Origin: DIGJ01 sp041739345
GTDB lineage: Bacteria > Bacillota > Clostridia > Lachnospirales > Lachnospiraceae
Direction of reading: 5' to 3'
DNA length: 64,000 nucleotides
NCBI GenBank assembly: GCA_041739345.1
Contig: JBGSNZ010000019.1
Coordinates: 22,115-86,114 of the forward strand
The translations under genes were made by a program, and so were the position numbers. Shown piece by piece: positions 8,799 through 18,399 of the stretch (its first letter is position 1; every line of letters begins with the position of its first letter). The notes under the pieces are model-generated. The model searched no databases. It worked only from the letters and a program-made list of their open reading frames with translations, and had not been told where the DNA came from.

Positions 8799-9869
8799 AT
8801 GTTAGATATCAGATATGAACAGACACAATCACCAAAGCCAATTCCAGGACCAGAAGATCCTTTGAATTTTGGAACAGTTTTTACAGATCATATGTTTATG
8901 ATGAATTATAAAGTGGGAAAAGGCTGGTTTGACCCAAGAGTCGTACCATATCAGAAAATTCAGCTAGAGCCATCCGCTATGGTTTTTCATTATGGACAGG
9001 AAATGTTCGAGGGTCTAAAGGCATACAAAACGGAAGATGGGAAAACATTATTATTCCGTCCAGATAAAAATATTGAGCGAGCAAACCGTACAAATGATAG
9101 AATCTGTATTCCACAGATTCCAGAAGAAGATTTCTTGCAGGCAATTGAGGCAGTTGTAAAAAAAGATGAAGCTTGGATTCCTACAAAACCAGGGACTTCT
9201 CTTTATATCCGCCCATTTATTATTGCTACGGATGAGTTTCTTGGGGTAAGGCCATCTGATACATACCTATTTATGGTTATCCTGTCACCGGTTGGAGCAT
9301 ATTACAAAGAAGGATTAAATCCAGTAAAGATTTGGATAGAAGATGAATATGTAAGAGCAGTAAAAGGTGGTATCGGAGAAGCGAAGACAGGTGGTAATTA
9401 TGTAGCTTCCTTAAAGGCACAAGTAAAAGCACATGATGATGGTTATTCGCAGGTTTTATGGCTTGATGGTGTGGAAAGAAAATATATTGAAGAAGTTGGG
9501 GCAATGAATATTTTCTTCAAGATAAATGGTAACGTAGTAACTCCAAAATTAAATGGAAGTATCTTACCTGGTGTTACCAGAGATTCTGTTATTCAATTAT
9601 GTAAACATTGGGGATTATCAGTAGAAGAAAGAAAGATATCTGTAGATGAATTATTGGAAGCTGCAAATGATGGTACCTTGGAAGAGGTTTGGGGAACTGG
9701 AACAGCAGCGGTTATTTCACCAGTAGGTCATCTTCGTTTTGAAGATACTGTAATCCAGATAAAAGATGGTGGAATCGGAGAAATCAGTCAAAAGCTTTAT
9801 GATACGGTGACGGGAATTCAATTAGGAAAAATAAAAGATGAGTTTCACTGGACTGTAGAGGTAAAATAG
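8799..9869 (+). CDS. ilvE: Branched-chain amino acid aminotransferase
   Basis: PLP enzyme of fold type IV that interconverts Val/Leu/Ile with their 2-oxo acids. The PLP lysine is Lys206 in GGNYVASLKAQ, and the typical segments FHYGQEMFEGLKAY (about 64-77), YIRPF and EEVGAMNIFF are present, with GTGTAAVISPVG near the C-terminus. Length 356 fits the IlvE type II group. A good RBS (GAGAGGAAGG) precedes the ATG. The 115-bp upstream gap shows no T-box or other leader that I can recognise. The AEC permease gene follows after 3 bp. Confidence 0.95.
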   Translation: MLDIRYEQTQSPKPIPGPEDPLNFGTVFTDHMFMMNYKVGKGWFDPRVVPYQKIQLEPSAMVFHYGQEMFEGLKAYKTEDGKTLLFRPDKNIERANRTNDRICIPQIPEEDFLQAIEAVVKKDEAWIPTKPGTSLYIRPFIIATDEFLGVRPSDTYLFMVILSPVGAYYKEGLNPVKIWIEDEYVRAVKGGIGEAKTGGNYVASLKAQVKAHDDGYSQVLWLDGVERKYIEEVGAMNIFFKINGNVVTPKLNGSILPGVTRDSVIQLCKHWGLSVEERKISVDELLEAANDGTLEEVWGTGTAAVISPVGHLRFEDTVIQIKDGGIGEISQKLYDTVTGIQLGKIKDEFHWTVEVK

Positions 9870-9872
9870 AAC

Positions 9873-10793
9873 ATGAGTTATGCATTACTCACACTAGAAC
9901 AAGTCACCGCAATGCTTTGCATTGCGGTGATTACCGTTATTATATACAAACGTAAATTACTGGATAAGAAAAGTAGTAAAAGCTTCTCGAATTTATTATT
10001 AATGGTTGTAAACCCAGCACTCATTTTTCAGTCTTTCCAACAAGAATATACGACGGAGCGCTTACAAGGATTCTTGATTACGATACTTTTATCTGCAGTA
10101 GCTTACGTATTGATGATTATAGTAACCAATCTTATGATACGTAAAAACAGTGGTAAAGAAATGGGTGTAGAACGATTTGGATGTATTTATTCCAATTGTG
10201 GTTTTATCGGAATACCTTTGGTTCAGGCAGTCTATGGAACAGAGGGTGTGTTTTATCTTTCTGCTTTTATGCTGGTGTTTAATATAATGGTTTGGACACA
10301 TGGGCTTATGCTGATTACTGGAAATAGTAATTTTAAGCAATGTGGGGAATTTTTTAAAACCCCGATGTTTGCTGCAATGGTATTGGGCCTACTTGCTTTC
10401 TTTGGAAGGTTAAGCCTTCCGTCGGTGGCGAATAATGTACTTTCGATGATAGCCAATATGAATACCCCACTTGCAATGATTGTTGCCGGAATGGCTATCG
10501 CTGATGCAAATATACTTTCTGTATTAAAAAAGAAGCGAATTTACTATATTGCGTGGATTAAACTTTTGCTTTTACCCGTACTGTTTGTACTCTTGACGGC
10601 AAAATTGCCAATTCCATTTCTTATCAAATCAACGATCGCAGTTGCAATGGCATGTCCTACTGCAACAACGGGAACGATGTTTGCAATTCGATATGACAAA
10701 GATTCGGAATACATAGCTGAAATTTTTTCAATTACCACGATTTTATCTATATTTACAACTCCGATTGTGATATACTTAATTCAGACATTATAG
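9873..10793 (+). CDS. AEC-family (auxin efflux carrier) permease
   Basis: 306-residue membrane protein with about ten hydrophobic segments in two halves. The family features are CGFIGIPLVQAVYG in the first half and ACPTATTGTMFAIRY in the second. Bacterial members export or take up small carboxylates such as malate or other organic acids; the substrate is not evident. It starts 3 bp after ilvE, so transport of an amino-acid-derived acid is plausible but unproven. Confidence 0.85.
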   Translation: MSYALLTLEQVTAMLCIAVITVIIYKRKLLDKKSSKSFSNLLLMVVNPALIFQSFQQEYTTERLQGFLITILLSAVAYVLMIIVTNLMIRKNSGKEMGVERFGCIYSNCGFIGIPLVQAVYGTEGVFYLSAFMLVFNIMVWTHGLMLITGNSNFKQCGEFFKTPMFAAMVLGLLAFFGRLSLPSVANNVLSMIANMNTPLAMIVAGMAIADANILSVLKKKRIYYIAWIKLLLLPVLFVLLTAKLPIPFLIKSTIAVAMACPTATTGTMFAIRYDKDSEYIAEIFSITTILSIFTTPIVIYLIQTL

Positions 10794-10816
10794 AGATTTG
10801 GAGGTATTACTATAGT

Positions 10817-11290
10817 ATGGAACAAGCAAGAAGACCTTTAACTGGAGATGTTTACCGTCATTTTAAAGATCGATTATATGAAATTATTACCATTGCGATT
10901 GATTCTGAAACAGAAGAAGAGATGGTGGTTTATAAACAGCTTTATGGAGAATTTTTAACGTATGTAAGACCACTTTCTATGTTTTTAAGTGAAGTGGATC
11001 ACGAAAAATATCCACAGGTAAAGCAGAAATATCGATTTGAACTCGTTCGTGAGGAAAGAAAAGAGGCAGAACCGGATGAGATTTTAATTCAGTTCTTGGA
11101 TGCAAAGGGTGCAACCGGAAAATATAAACTATTAGATGAATACGAAGGTTCACTGAATAATAGACTGATAAATAATATGGCGATTTCTGTGGATGTTGTC
11201 ATTGACGAAGGACCAATTGAACAAAGGCTCAATGAGCTAAAAGATTGTCTTCGTACCAAGGCGAGATTTGAGTGTACCCGATTACGATAA
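10817..11290 (+). CDS. DUF1653-domain protein
   Basis: 157 residues with an N-terminal DUF1653 module (about residues 8-65) showing the family pattern YRHFKDRLYEI, a central SETEEEMVVYKQLYG and RPLSMFLSEV. The remaining C-terminal 90 residues match nothing I recognise. The function of DUF1653 is unknown; it often occurs as a short stand-alone domain. GGAGG lies upstream of the ATG, and the gene follows the AEC permease by 23 bp. Confidence 0.75.
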   Translation: MEQARRPLTGDVYRHFKDRLYEIITIAIDSETEEEMVVYKQLYGEFLTYVRPLSMFLSEVDHEKYPQVKQKYRFELVREERKEAEPDEILIQFLDAKGATGKYKLLDEYEGSLNNRLINNMAISVDVVIDEGPIEQRLNELKDCLRTKARFECTRLR

Positions 11291-11351
11291 AATAAGGAAC
11301 CAATCTATGAATACTGCATAGGATAATTTGAAAGGCATAACGGAGGCTGTT

Positions 11352-12119
11352 ATGTTAAAAAAAATAATCCATGCAGTATTTTTGTATGATAATAAGAGAA
11401 AAGCCGTGACGTTACTCTTAGTGATTGCTTTTATAGGATGCATTAAGAATCAAGACCGATTGTTTTCACAGGACACAGTTTCGGTTGAAAGTACAAATAC
11501 AGTACATAAAGTAGCATTTCTAACGTTTGATGATGGTCCTTCCAAGATGACGGAAGAGATACTGGATATATTAAAAGAGGAAGAGGTAAATGCAACATTT
11601 TTTATGATTGGTGAATTAATTACAGAGGATAAAGAACCTTTATTAAGACGTATGGTTGAGGAAGGAAATTTAATTGGAATACATACCTATACACATCGCG
11701 TAAGAGAAATATATGCATCTGCGGATGCGTATATTGAAGATGCAAGAAAAACAGCAGATCGAATTTGCGAAGTAACAGGAACTGAGCCAGCTTATTATCG
11801 TTTTCCTTGGGGGAGTGCAAACTGCTTTATATCCCCATTTTGTGATGAAATAATTGTTTGTATGGAAAACGACGGGTATACTTATTTTGATTGGAATGTA
11901 AGTGCCGAGGATTCGGTTGGTAAGCCTACAACACAAAAAATTATAGCTAATATTCGAAAGGATTATAAAAAGTATAAGGAACCAGTGATACTGCTCCATG
12001 ACTCTTCCATAAATAAAAATACAGCAGAAGCATTGCATAATATCATCGATGAATTAAAAGCGGAGGGCTATGAATTTGCTACGATAGATAAGCGCTCGAA
12101 ACCATGCCAGTTTAAGTAA
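11352..12119 (+). CDS. Polysaccharide deacetylase family protein, membrane-anchored
   Basis: NodB-fold deacetylase acting outside the membrane on peptidoglycan or another GlcNAc polymer. I choose ATG 11352 (GGAGG 5 bp upstream) over the TTG at 11328. A hydrophobic segment near residues 15-30 anchors it. The metal/catalytic motif LTFDDGPSK follows, then IHTYTHRV (the metal-binding histidine pair) and YRFPWGSAN, and HDSS near the C-terminus. Length is 255. The next genes are a flagellin-like protein and the SleC-like cortex-lytic gene, but each has its own signals, so a shared role in the spore wall is only suggested. Confidence 0.88.
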   Translation: MLKKIIHAVFLYDNKRKAVTLLLVIAFIGCIKNQDRLFSQDTVSVESTNTVHKVAFLTFDDGPSKMTEEILDILKEEEVNATFFMIGELITEDKEPLLRRMVEEGNLIGIHTYTHRVREIYASADAYIEDARKTADRICEVTGTEPAYYRFPWGSANCFISPFCDEIIVCMENDGYTYFDWNVSAEDSVGKPTTQKIIANIRKDYKKYKEPVILLHDSSINKNTAEALHNIIDELKAEGYEFATIDKRSKPCQFK

Positions 12120-12132
12120 CTTTAAATTCTGA

Positions 12133-12161
12133 TTGCCATAATATTCATTCCGATGTATAAT
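12133..12161 (+). promoter_or_regulatory. Sigma-A type promoter for the flagellin-like gene
   Basis: TTGCCA at 12133-12138 and TATAAT at 12156-12161 with 17-bp spacing. I do not find a convincing sigma-D (TAAA, GCCGATAA) promoter, which would be expected for a true flagellar filament gene. Confidence 0.55.
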
Positions 12162-12207
12162 TAGAATAGAAGAATAGTCAATTAGCCCTACAAAGGATGG
12201 TGATAGC

Positions 12208-12918
12208 ATGGCAGTTTCAGGAATAAACAGTACAAGCGACTCATATACGAAACTTTCTTCTATGAAGAGCATTAACAGTGCAAAAGACAATGCAGCAGGT
12301 GCTGCAATAGTAGAAGGAATGAAAGCTCAGGCAACGGAAAATGATGTGCTTGCAGATGGTGCTAAGTCAAAACAGGATATGCTAAATGTTACAGATGGTG
12401 CCTTACAAAATATATCAGATAGTCTACAAAGAATGCGTGAACTTACTATTAAAGCAGGTAATGCAGCGAACACAGACAGTGACAAGGCAACCATTCAAGA
12501 AGAAGTGGAACAATTAAAACAGGGAATTACATCGATTGCACAAAATACCGAATTTAATACGAAAAAGTTATTGAATGGTGATTTGGATACCAATGCTACG
12601 CTAGATTCACTTGGAATTGCAGACTATGATGTAACAAGTGGAAACTTTGATGTGTCGACAATTGATGATGCAATCAAAAAAGTAAATTCACAGCGTTCAA
12701 CTACCGGAGCTACAAGCAATGCTTTGGATAGTACAATTGCCTATAATAAATTATCTAACGAAAATCTTACCTCAGCCTTTAGTAAGGTAGAAGACTTAGA
12801 TGTAGGAAAAGCAGTTTCGGATATGAAAAAAGAAGAAGTTTTAAATGAATATAAAACATTTGCTCAGCAGGCAAAGCAAAATCAAGAACAGGGTATGATT
12901 AATTTGTTAAATATGTAG
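12208..12918 (+). CDS. Short flagellin-domain protein
   Basis: 236 residues with the heptad-rich coiled-coil pattern of flagellin_N: SAKDNAAGAAIVEGMKAQ, DMLNVTDGALQNISDSLQR and MRELTIKAGNAAN, then EFNTKKLLNG. A weak C-terminal helix matches the flagellin D0/D1 partner. It lacks the usual N-terminal block (MIINTN or MRIN) and the central variable domain, and the C-terminal half is short. It may be a minor filament protein or a surface adhesin. No other flagellar gene is nearby. RBS GGATGGTGA precedes the ATG, and a terminator follows at 12938. Confidence 0.75.
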   Translation: MAVSGINSTSDSYTKLSSMKSINSAKDNAAGAAIVEGMKAQATENDVLADGAKSKQDMLNVTDGALQNISDSLQRMRELTIKAGNAANTDSDKATIQEEVEQLKQGITSIAQNTEFNTKKLLNGDLDTNATLDSLGIADYDVTSGNFDVSTIDDAIKKVNSQRSTTGATSNALDSTIAYNKLSNENLTSAFSKVEDLDVGKAVSDMKKEEVLNEYKTFAQQAKQNQEQGMINLLNM

Positions 12919-12937
12919 TTTTGTTTATAAGAATAAG

Positions 12938-12995
12938 AACCTCTAATTCATCTATCTCGTATACTAATAATGATAGATAGACTAGGGGTTTTTTT
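12938..12995 (+). terminator. Terminator of the flagellin-like gene that also contains the RBS of the SleC-like gene
   Basis: AACCTCTA (12938-12945) pairs with TAGGGGTT (12983-12990), one wobble, with inner TCTATC/GATAGA pairing, followed by a run of seven T. AGGGG in the 3' arm (12984-12988) is also the only Shine-Dalgarno for the ATG at 12996, and the T-run is the spacer. No other start codon lies upstream in frame before a stop at 12978. Confidence 0.6.
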
Positions 12996-13895
12996 ATGGA
13001 TTTTAGACAGCTATATCCTGCACAGGTAGAAACGCAGAGTTTTGGCGGTTTTCAGGTAAATGTTACATCTTTTCGGGATAACAAGCCAGTTCCGGGAGCT
13101 AAAGTAACGATTACGGTAACAGGACAGCCGAACCAAGTTGTAGATCAGTTAACAACAGATACGATAGGAAGGACAAAGGAAGTTGAACTGCCGGCACCTT
13201 CTGTTGACTATAGTATGGCACCTTCTGAAACACAGCCTTATTCGGAATATACGGTATTAATTGAGGCACCGGGATATATTTCTGTTGCAGTAAATGGAGC
13301 ACAGGTTTTGCCCAATGTTACAGCTTTGCAACCAGTTTCCTTAGATCCGGTGCCTGAAAATAGGCCACCTGAAGAGGAAGGATTTGTAATACCACCACAT
13401 CGTTTATTCGGCGATTATCCACCCAAAATTGCAGAGGATGAAATTAAAACAATCCGCGAAACGGGAGAAATCGTATTAAGTAAAGCAGTTGTTCCAGAAT
13501 TTGTAGTTGTACATGATGGTCCGCCGACCGATAAAACGGCTAAAAATTATTATGTCAGGTATCGTGATTATGTTAAAAATGTTGCTTCCAGTGAAATTTA
13601 TGCGACATGGCCGGAGGCTGCTTTATATGCCAATATATTGGCAATTCAATCGTTTACATTAAACCGTGTATATACAGAATGGTATCGAAATAAAGGATAC
13701 AATTTTACAATCACGAGTTCTACCGCATTTGATCATAAATGGGTACCGGGACGAAATATTTTTATCAATATTTCAAGAACAGTAGATACTATATTTAACA
13801 ATTTTCTTTCGAGACCAAATGTGGCACAGCCAATTTTGACGCAGTATTGTGATGGTAAGCAGGTAACGTGCCCTGGTTGGATGACCCAATGGTAA
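12996..13895 (+). pseudogene. SleC-like spore cortex-lytic protein, 5' part (interrupted by a mobile element)
   Basis: 299 residues up to Trp (TGG) at 13890-13892, then an element-derived TAA. Residues 1-110 form a carboxypeptidase-regulatory-like beta domain (VTSFRDNKPVPGAKVTITV), then a linker with a SleC-like pro-region, and from about 180 a SpoIID/LytB-type lytic transglycosylase domain. The catalytic Glu is in ASSEIYATWPEAAL, followed by FTLNRVYTEWYRNKGYNF. The protein stops inside the second conserved SpoIID motif (...CPGWMTQW). The rest is at 23817-24191. Joined, the two parts give about 423 residues in one frame, the size of clostridial SleC, which degrades spore cortex during germination. 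In the present arrangement the enzyme should be inactive. The SleC name rests on domain order and recognised motifs. Confidence 0.8.
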
Positions 13896-13899
13896 TAAC
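13866..13899. other. attL (left junction of the serine-recombinase element)
   Basis: The shared core starts at the TG 13882-13883. The left half belongs to the host gene (half attB), the right half, including TGGTAATA at 13890-13897, to the element. TGGTAATA is the exact reverse complement of TATTACCA in the attR region, as expected when one attP is divided between the two ends. Confidence 0.8.
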
Positions 13900-14025
13900 A
13901 TATGTATTTTGGAAAGGTCACCTATAAAAAGGGTTTGTAATCTATTTCTTTAGCTGATATGATAGGTAATATAGAAAGAATTGGTGTCCAAATAAATCGA
14001 TTAAATAATAAGGAAGGTGAGTAGA

Positions 14026-14811
14026 ATGAACATAATTCAGATTGAAAATACCGGAATTATTGAAAACTTATTTGAAGGCTGGCAAGAGACTTTGATATGG
14101 TCATGTCTTGAAGGGAGCATGGGGGCTGTTTTTGCAGAAAATACAGAAAAACCAGAATCAGCAATGGCGATGCTGGGAGATTTCTGCTTTTTTACAGGAA
14201 AGCCAAATAGAGAATTACTTTTATATAAACCAAGACAATGTAACCAGAATTTTATGATTATGGTGCCACAGAATGAAGAATGGGCTGATTTGATTGAAAA
14301 GTGTTATGGGGATAAGGCAAAAAAAGTAATACGTTATGCGATAAAAAAGGAAGAAAATATATGGGATTTGGAGAAGCTACAGAAGGTGGTGCAATCACTA
14401 GACAGCAAATTCTCCATTCAAATGATAGATGAAACTATTTATAACCAGGCAAAAGAGTCGGCCTGGATGCAGGATCTAGTTTCTTCGTTTCGCGATTATG
14501 CGCATTACAAAAAAATGGGACTTGGAGTTGTTATTGTAAAGGATGGAGTTGTGATTTCTGGCGCCTCCTCTTACTCGAGCTATTCAAAGGGGATTGAAAT
14601 TGAAATTGATACAAAAAGAGAGTTTCGAAGAAACGGACTGGCATATGTATGCGGTGCAAAATTAATCCTTGAATGTGTGAAAAGGGGATTATATCCTAGT
14701 TGGGATGCGCAGAATCCATGGTCGGTCGCATTAGCGCAAAAGCTTGGATACCATTATGACCATGAGTATGTGGCATATGAAATTGAAAGCACATTTATGC
14801 AGCATATTTAA
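14026..14811 (+). CDS. GNAT acetyltransferase (GNAT_acetyltran type)
   Basis: First gene inside the element, 261 residues. I start at ATG 14026, with AGGAAGGTGA upstream, rather than GTG 14017, which overlaps that RBS. The C-terminal half (about 165-255) has the acetyl-CoA binding core, with KREFRRNGLAYVCGAKLI as motif A and SWDAQNPWSVALAQKLGY as motif B. The N-terminal 150 residues resemble the partner domain of the GNAT family that includes zwittermicin-type acetyltransferases. The substrate is unknown. It is followed by a 55-bp gap and the FIST gene, so it may belong to the signalling operon. Confidence 0.78.
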   Translation: MNIIQIENTGIIENLFEGWQETLIWSCLEGSMGAVFAENTEKPESAMAMLGDFCFFTGKPNRELLLYKPRQCNQNFMIMVPQNEEWADLIEKCYGDKAKKVIRYAIKKEENIWDLEKLQKVVQSLDSKFSIQMIDETIYNQAKESAWMQDLVSSFRDYAHYKKMGLGVVIVKDGVVISGASSYSSYSKGIEIEIDTKREFRRNGLAYVCGAKLILECVKRGLYPSWDAQNPWSVALAQKLGYHYDHEYVAYEIESTFMQHI

Positions 14812-14866
14812 AAATTAATCGTGTTAATCAGAAATCATCTTACAACAGAGAAAAGAGTGTGATGAC

Positions 14867-16000
14867 ATGAAAATTGATCAATTGGAATATTATTCAGGAC
14901 AATTTTATGGGGAAGAAAAGCTTGGGGAATCAGCACAATGGGTTTTAATATTTGGAAGTGGTACGCTCTTGTGTGATAATAGCTTGATTGATTGTATTCG
15001 GAATAAATACCCAAATGCATATTTAATGGGATGTTCAACAGCTGGAGAAATACACGGCAATAGTACGAATAATGACAGCCTTAATGTGACAGCGATTGAA
15101 TTTATGAAAGCGAAACTGAATTTTAAGAGCTATTCCATTCTTAGTAATACAAGTAATGATTCGTTTGAATTAGGTAAAAAAATTATTTCGGAATTAGGTC
15201 AAAATGATTTAAAGCATGTATTTATATTATGTGAGGGGCTAAATTTTAATGGTAGTCGATTAGTAGAAGGAATGCGAGAAGTTATAAAATGTGATGTTCC
15301 AATAACGGGAGGTTTAGCAGGTGATGGAACGCAATTTAAGTCTACTTATATTGTTAGTAATGACTATGCTAAAAGAAACCAAATTGTAGTTGCAGCTCTT
15401 TATGGTCCGGTGAAAACTGGAAGCGCTTCTGTTGGTGGATGGGATACGTTTGGAATAGAGAGAATTGTAACGAAATCAAAAGAGAACGTTCTCTATGAAA
15501 TGGATCATAAACCGGCTTTGGACTTATATAAGGAATACCTAGGTGAAAAAGCAGCTGACCTTCCTGCAAGTGGGCTGTTATTCCCTTTGAGTGTCAGGTT
15601 AAAAGAGGCAGAAGAAGGGATTGTAAGATCGGTTCTTTCAATAAATGAGGAAGATAAGAGCTTGATTTTTGCAGGGGATATTCCAGAGAATTCATATTGT
15701 AAACTTATGAGATCAAATTATAATAACCTTTTAAATGGATCGATGAAAGCAGCCGAGCTTGCTGCGGATATGATTGCTGTAGAAAATGTTGATTTAGCGA
15801 TATTAATCAGTTGTGTTGGAAGAAAAGTTATTTTTAAACAAAGAATTGATGAAGAAATAGAAGTAATACGTGAAATTGTTGGTAAAGACACGGCTATAAC
15901 TGGTTTCTATTCGTATGGGGAGATAGCTCCCTACCGAAAGGATACATTATGTGAATTACACAATCAGACAATGACAGTTACTTTTATTAAAGAGGAGTGA
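14867..16000 (+). CDS. FIST N/C-domain sensory protein
   Basis: FIST proteins are ligand sensors tied to signal transduction and thought to bind amino acids or related small molecules. The FIST_N part (about 25-210) contains LIFGSGTLL, YLMGCSTAGEI and GGLAGDGTQF. The FIST_C part (about 215-375) has ALDLYKEYLGE, LFPLSVR and FYSYGEIAPY. There is no signal peptide or membrane segment, so it acts in the cytosol. Length 377 fits. The histidine kinase gene starts 4 bp after the stop, so the two are likely translated together, with FIST as sensor of the kinase. Confidence 0.9.
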   Translation: MKIDQLEYYSGQFYGEEKLGESAQWVLIFGSGTLLCDNSLIDCIRNKYPNAYLMGCSTAGEIHGNSTNNDSLNVTAIEFMKAKLNFKSYSILSNTSNDSFELGKKIISELGQNDLKHVFILCEGLNFNGSRLVEGMREVIKCDVPITGGLAGDGTQFKSTYIVSNDYAKRNQIVVAALYGPVKTGSASVGGWDTFGIERIVTKSKENVLYEMDHKPALDLYKEYLGEKAADLPASGLLFPLSVRLKEAEEGIVRSVLSINEEDKSLIFAGDIPENSYCKLMRSNYNNLLNGSMKAAELAADMIAVENVDLAILISCVGRKVIFKQRIDEEIEVIREIVGKDTAITGFYSYGEIAPYRKDTLCELHNQTMTVTFIKEE

Positions 16001-16004
16001 TTCT

Positions 16005-17051
16005 ATGAAAGAATATAATTCATTATTACAACGGCAGATTAAAAAGGCCAATTTAAATTTGACGGACAATTGCAATAAAGAGATTGAAAAATTATTTGAG
16101 TTGATTAATGAAGCATATTTTGATTTTGAAGACGAAAAAATGCTTTTGGAACGAAGTATTGATATTAGTTCAAGAGAATATCAAGAAAGCATAGAAGCTG
16201 CCCATAAGCTGCAGTTACAACTGATTCATAATGAAAAAATGGCGGGAATCGGGCAATTATCTGCAGGAATTGCGCATGAAATTAATAATCCGCTTGGCTT
16301 TATTCAAAGTAATATAGAAACACTAAACAAATATATGTATAAAATTCAAGGTATGTATCAGTTAAATAAAGGGATTATTCAGGATGCAGAAAGTCTTAAA
16401 TTGGAAGAATTAAGGGAAGAATGCCAAAAAGTCAATGAATTTATGAAAGTAAATAAACTAGAATATATATTTGATAATTTATCGGATATTATGACTGAAA
16501 CGGCAGAAGGTCTTGGCCGTATCAGTAAAATAGTAAATAGTTTGCTCGGATTTTCAAGGCAGTGTTTTGATGGACAACTTGTTGATTATGATATGAACAA
16601 GGGAATTAAAGATACCATAACGATAGCAAATAATGAAATAAAGTATCATGCAAAAGTGTTAGAAAAACTGGGTGATATTCCTATTATTAAAGCTTATTCT
16701 GGTGAAATTAATCAAGTTATTTTGAATTTGATTGTAAATGCTGCCCATGCGATAAAGAGCAAAGGCAATCAAGGAACCATTACGGTGCATACCTATTCTG
16801 ATAAAGATTATGTATACTGTGAAATATCGGATGATGGAATCGGAATTCCTGAGACAATTACAAAAAAAATTTTTGAACCATTTTTCACAACAAAGCCAGT
16901 CGGATCTGGAACAGGATTAGGTCTTAGTATATCATATGATATTATTGTGAATAAACATCATGGACAGATTATGGTGGATAGCACACTTGGAGAAGGAACT
17001 TCATTTATATTAAAAATACCTATGAAACAAACAACAGATTATGAAATATAA
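16005..17051 (+). CDS. Soluble sensor histidine kinase
   Basis: 348 residues without membrane segments. A short N-terminal helical region (1-70) leads to the HisKA dimerisation helix with phospho-acceptor His91 in GIAHEINNPLGF. The HATPase_c domain follows: N box NQVILNLIVNAAHAI, G1 DDGIGIPE, F box FEPFFTTKPVGSGTG and GLGLS. No PAS or other input domain is present, so input must come from another protein, most simply the FIST protein encoded 4 bp upstream. Confidence 0.93.
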   Translation: MKEYNSLLQRQIKKANLNLTDNCNKEIEKLFELINEAYFDFEDEKMLLERSIDISSREYQESIEAAHKLQLQLIHNEKMAGIGQLSAGIAHEINNPLGFIQSNIETLNKYMYKIQGMYQLNKGIIQDAESLKLEELREECQKVNEFMKVNKLEYIFDNLSDIMTETAEGLGRISKIVNSLLGFSRQCFDGQLVDYDMNKGIKDTITIANNEIKYHAKVLEKLGDIPIIKAYSGEINQVILNLIVNAAHAIKSKGNQGTITVHTYSDKDYVYCEISDDGIGIPETITKKIFEPFFTTKPVGSGTGLGLSISYDIIVNKHHGQIMVDSTLGEGTSFILKIPMKQTTDYEI

Positions 17052-17090
17052 AAAATAGGTTATTATAAATTGAAGGTGGTGGATTAGAAA

Positions 17091-18365
17091 ATGAAAATAC
17101 TAGTAGTGGATGACGATAAATTAAATTTAAAGATTGCAGAAGGCTATCTTAACAAATTTTTTCCAGAGTATCTGGTACAGATATGTCAGCAACCTAAACT
17201 TGTTATGAAAATTTTAGAAACAGAATCCATTGATATTATCCTACTCGATATTTTAATGCCTGAAATTAGTGGGATTGAGGTACTTAGGGAGATACGAAGC
17301 TGTTTGAAATATAAGGATGTTCAAATTTTAATGTTTACTTCCATGACAGATGATGAAAGTTTTCGCTCATGCTTTGATTTTGGGGCCGATGACTATTTGA
17401 AAAAGCCGATTCAGCAAACGGAATTTAAGGCTCGCATAAGTGCTGCGGCTAATACACGAAATAACCTTTTGGAACTGCATGAATTATATGAAAAAGCGAA
17501 ATCGCAAAATATTGAACTAAAAGATGTGAATGCCCAATTGCAAGATATGCAGTTTTTTTTAATTCAATCCGAAAAATTAGCTGCAATCGGGGAATTGGCG
17601 GCGGGAGTTGCCCATGAAATTAATAACCCGATTGCGTATGTTGGAAGTAATTTAGAAACAATATCAAATTATCTTTTCAAAATACGTGATTTTATAAAAC
17701 TCATGTATGAGTCTGTCAATCCAGCAGATGAATCTTTATATAGCTTAATGCAAGAGTCTTATAAAAAGAATAAATTAGGTTTCATAATGGAGGATATAGA
17801 TAGTCTGATTCATGATTCGAAGGATGGAATTCAAAAGGTTGCTGAAATTGTAAGATCTCTTCGAAATTTTGCCCATACAGGCTTAGAGAATGAAATGAAT
17901 TGCTGTGCACTCGGTGAAATACTTGATCAGGTTTTGTTAATGGTACGAAATGAAGCAAAATACGTGGTTGATGTAAGCGTTAGTAGTTCTGAAATTGCGG
18001 ATGTTTATTGCAATAGGAGTCAAATTGGTCAGGTATTTTTGAATATTATTATAAATGCAATTCAAGCAATAAAGCAACAAAAAAGAGCGGATTTGGGACA
18101 TGTTTATATTAAAGTATATAAGGAACAAGAATATGCATGTATTAATATTAAAGATGATGGGCCAGGCATACCTAAAGAAAATCTTTCTAAAATATTCAAT
18201 CCATTTTTTACAACAAAAGAAGTTGGACAAGGAACAGGACTTGGTTTAAGTATCTCTTATGATATAGTAGTGAAAAAGCATAATGGAATATTTAATGTTG
18301 TGAGTACCATTGGCGAGGGAAGCGAGTTTATTGTTAAATTACCAATGGAAAAAAAGGACGTTTAA
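17091..18365 (+). CDS. Hybrid REC-histidine kinase
   Basis: 424 residues: receiver domain 1-120 with acceptor Asp53 (LLDILMP) and the conserved Lys in DYLKKPI, a coiled-coil linker (about 125-160, ELHELYEKAKSQN), then HisKA with His175 (GVAHEINNPIAY) and HATPase_c with DDGPGIPKEN and NPFFTTKEVGQGTGLG. The kinase half is clearly paralogous to the kinase encoded just upstream. Receiver-first kinases act as relay nodes, with phosphorylation of the receiver setting kinase activity. Cytosolic. Confidence 0.93.
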   Translation: MKILVVDDDKLNLKIAEGYLNKFFPEYLVQICQQPKLVMKILETESIDIILLDILMPEISGIEVLREIRSCLKYKDVQILMFTSMTDDESFRSCFDFGADDYLKKPIQQTEFKARISAAANTRNNLLELHELYEKAKSQNIELKDVNAQLQDMQFFLIQSEKLAAIGELAAGVAHEINNPIAYVGSNLETISNYLFKIRDFIKLMYESVNPADESLYSLMQESYKKNKLGFIMEDIDSLIHDSKDGIQKVAEIVRSLRNFAHTGLENEMNCCALGEILDQVLLMVRNEAKYVVDVSVSSSEIADVYCNRSQIGQVFLNIIINAIQAIKQQKRADLGHVYIKVYKEQEYACINIKDDGPGIPKENLSKIFNPFFTTKEVGQGTGLGLSISYDIVVKKHNGIFNVVSTIGEGSEFIVKLPMEKKDV

Positions 18366-18399
18366 ATATGTTCCCGAATAGGTAGATGGGAGGATTACT

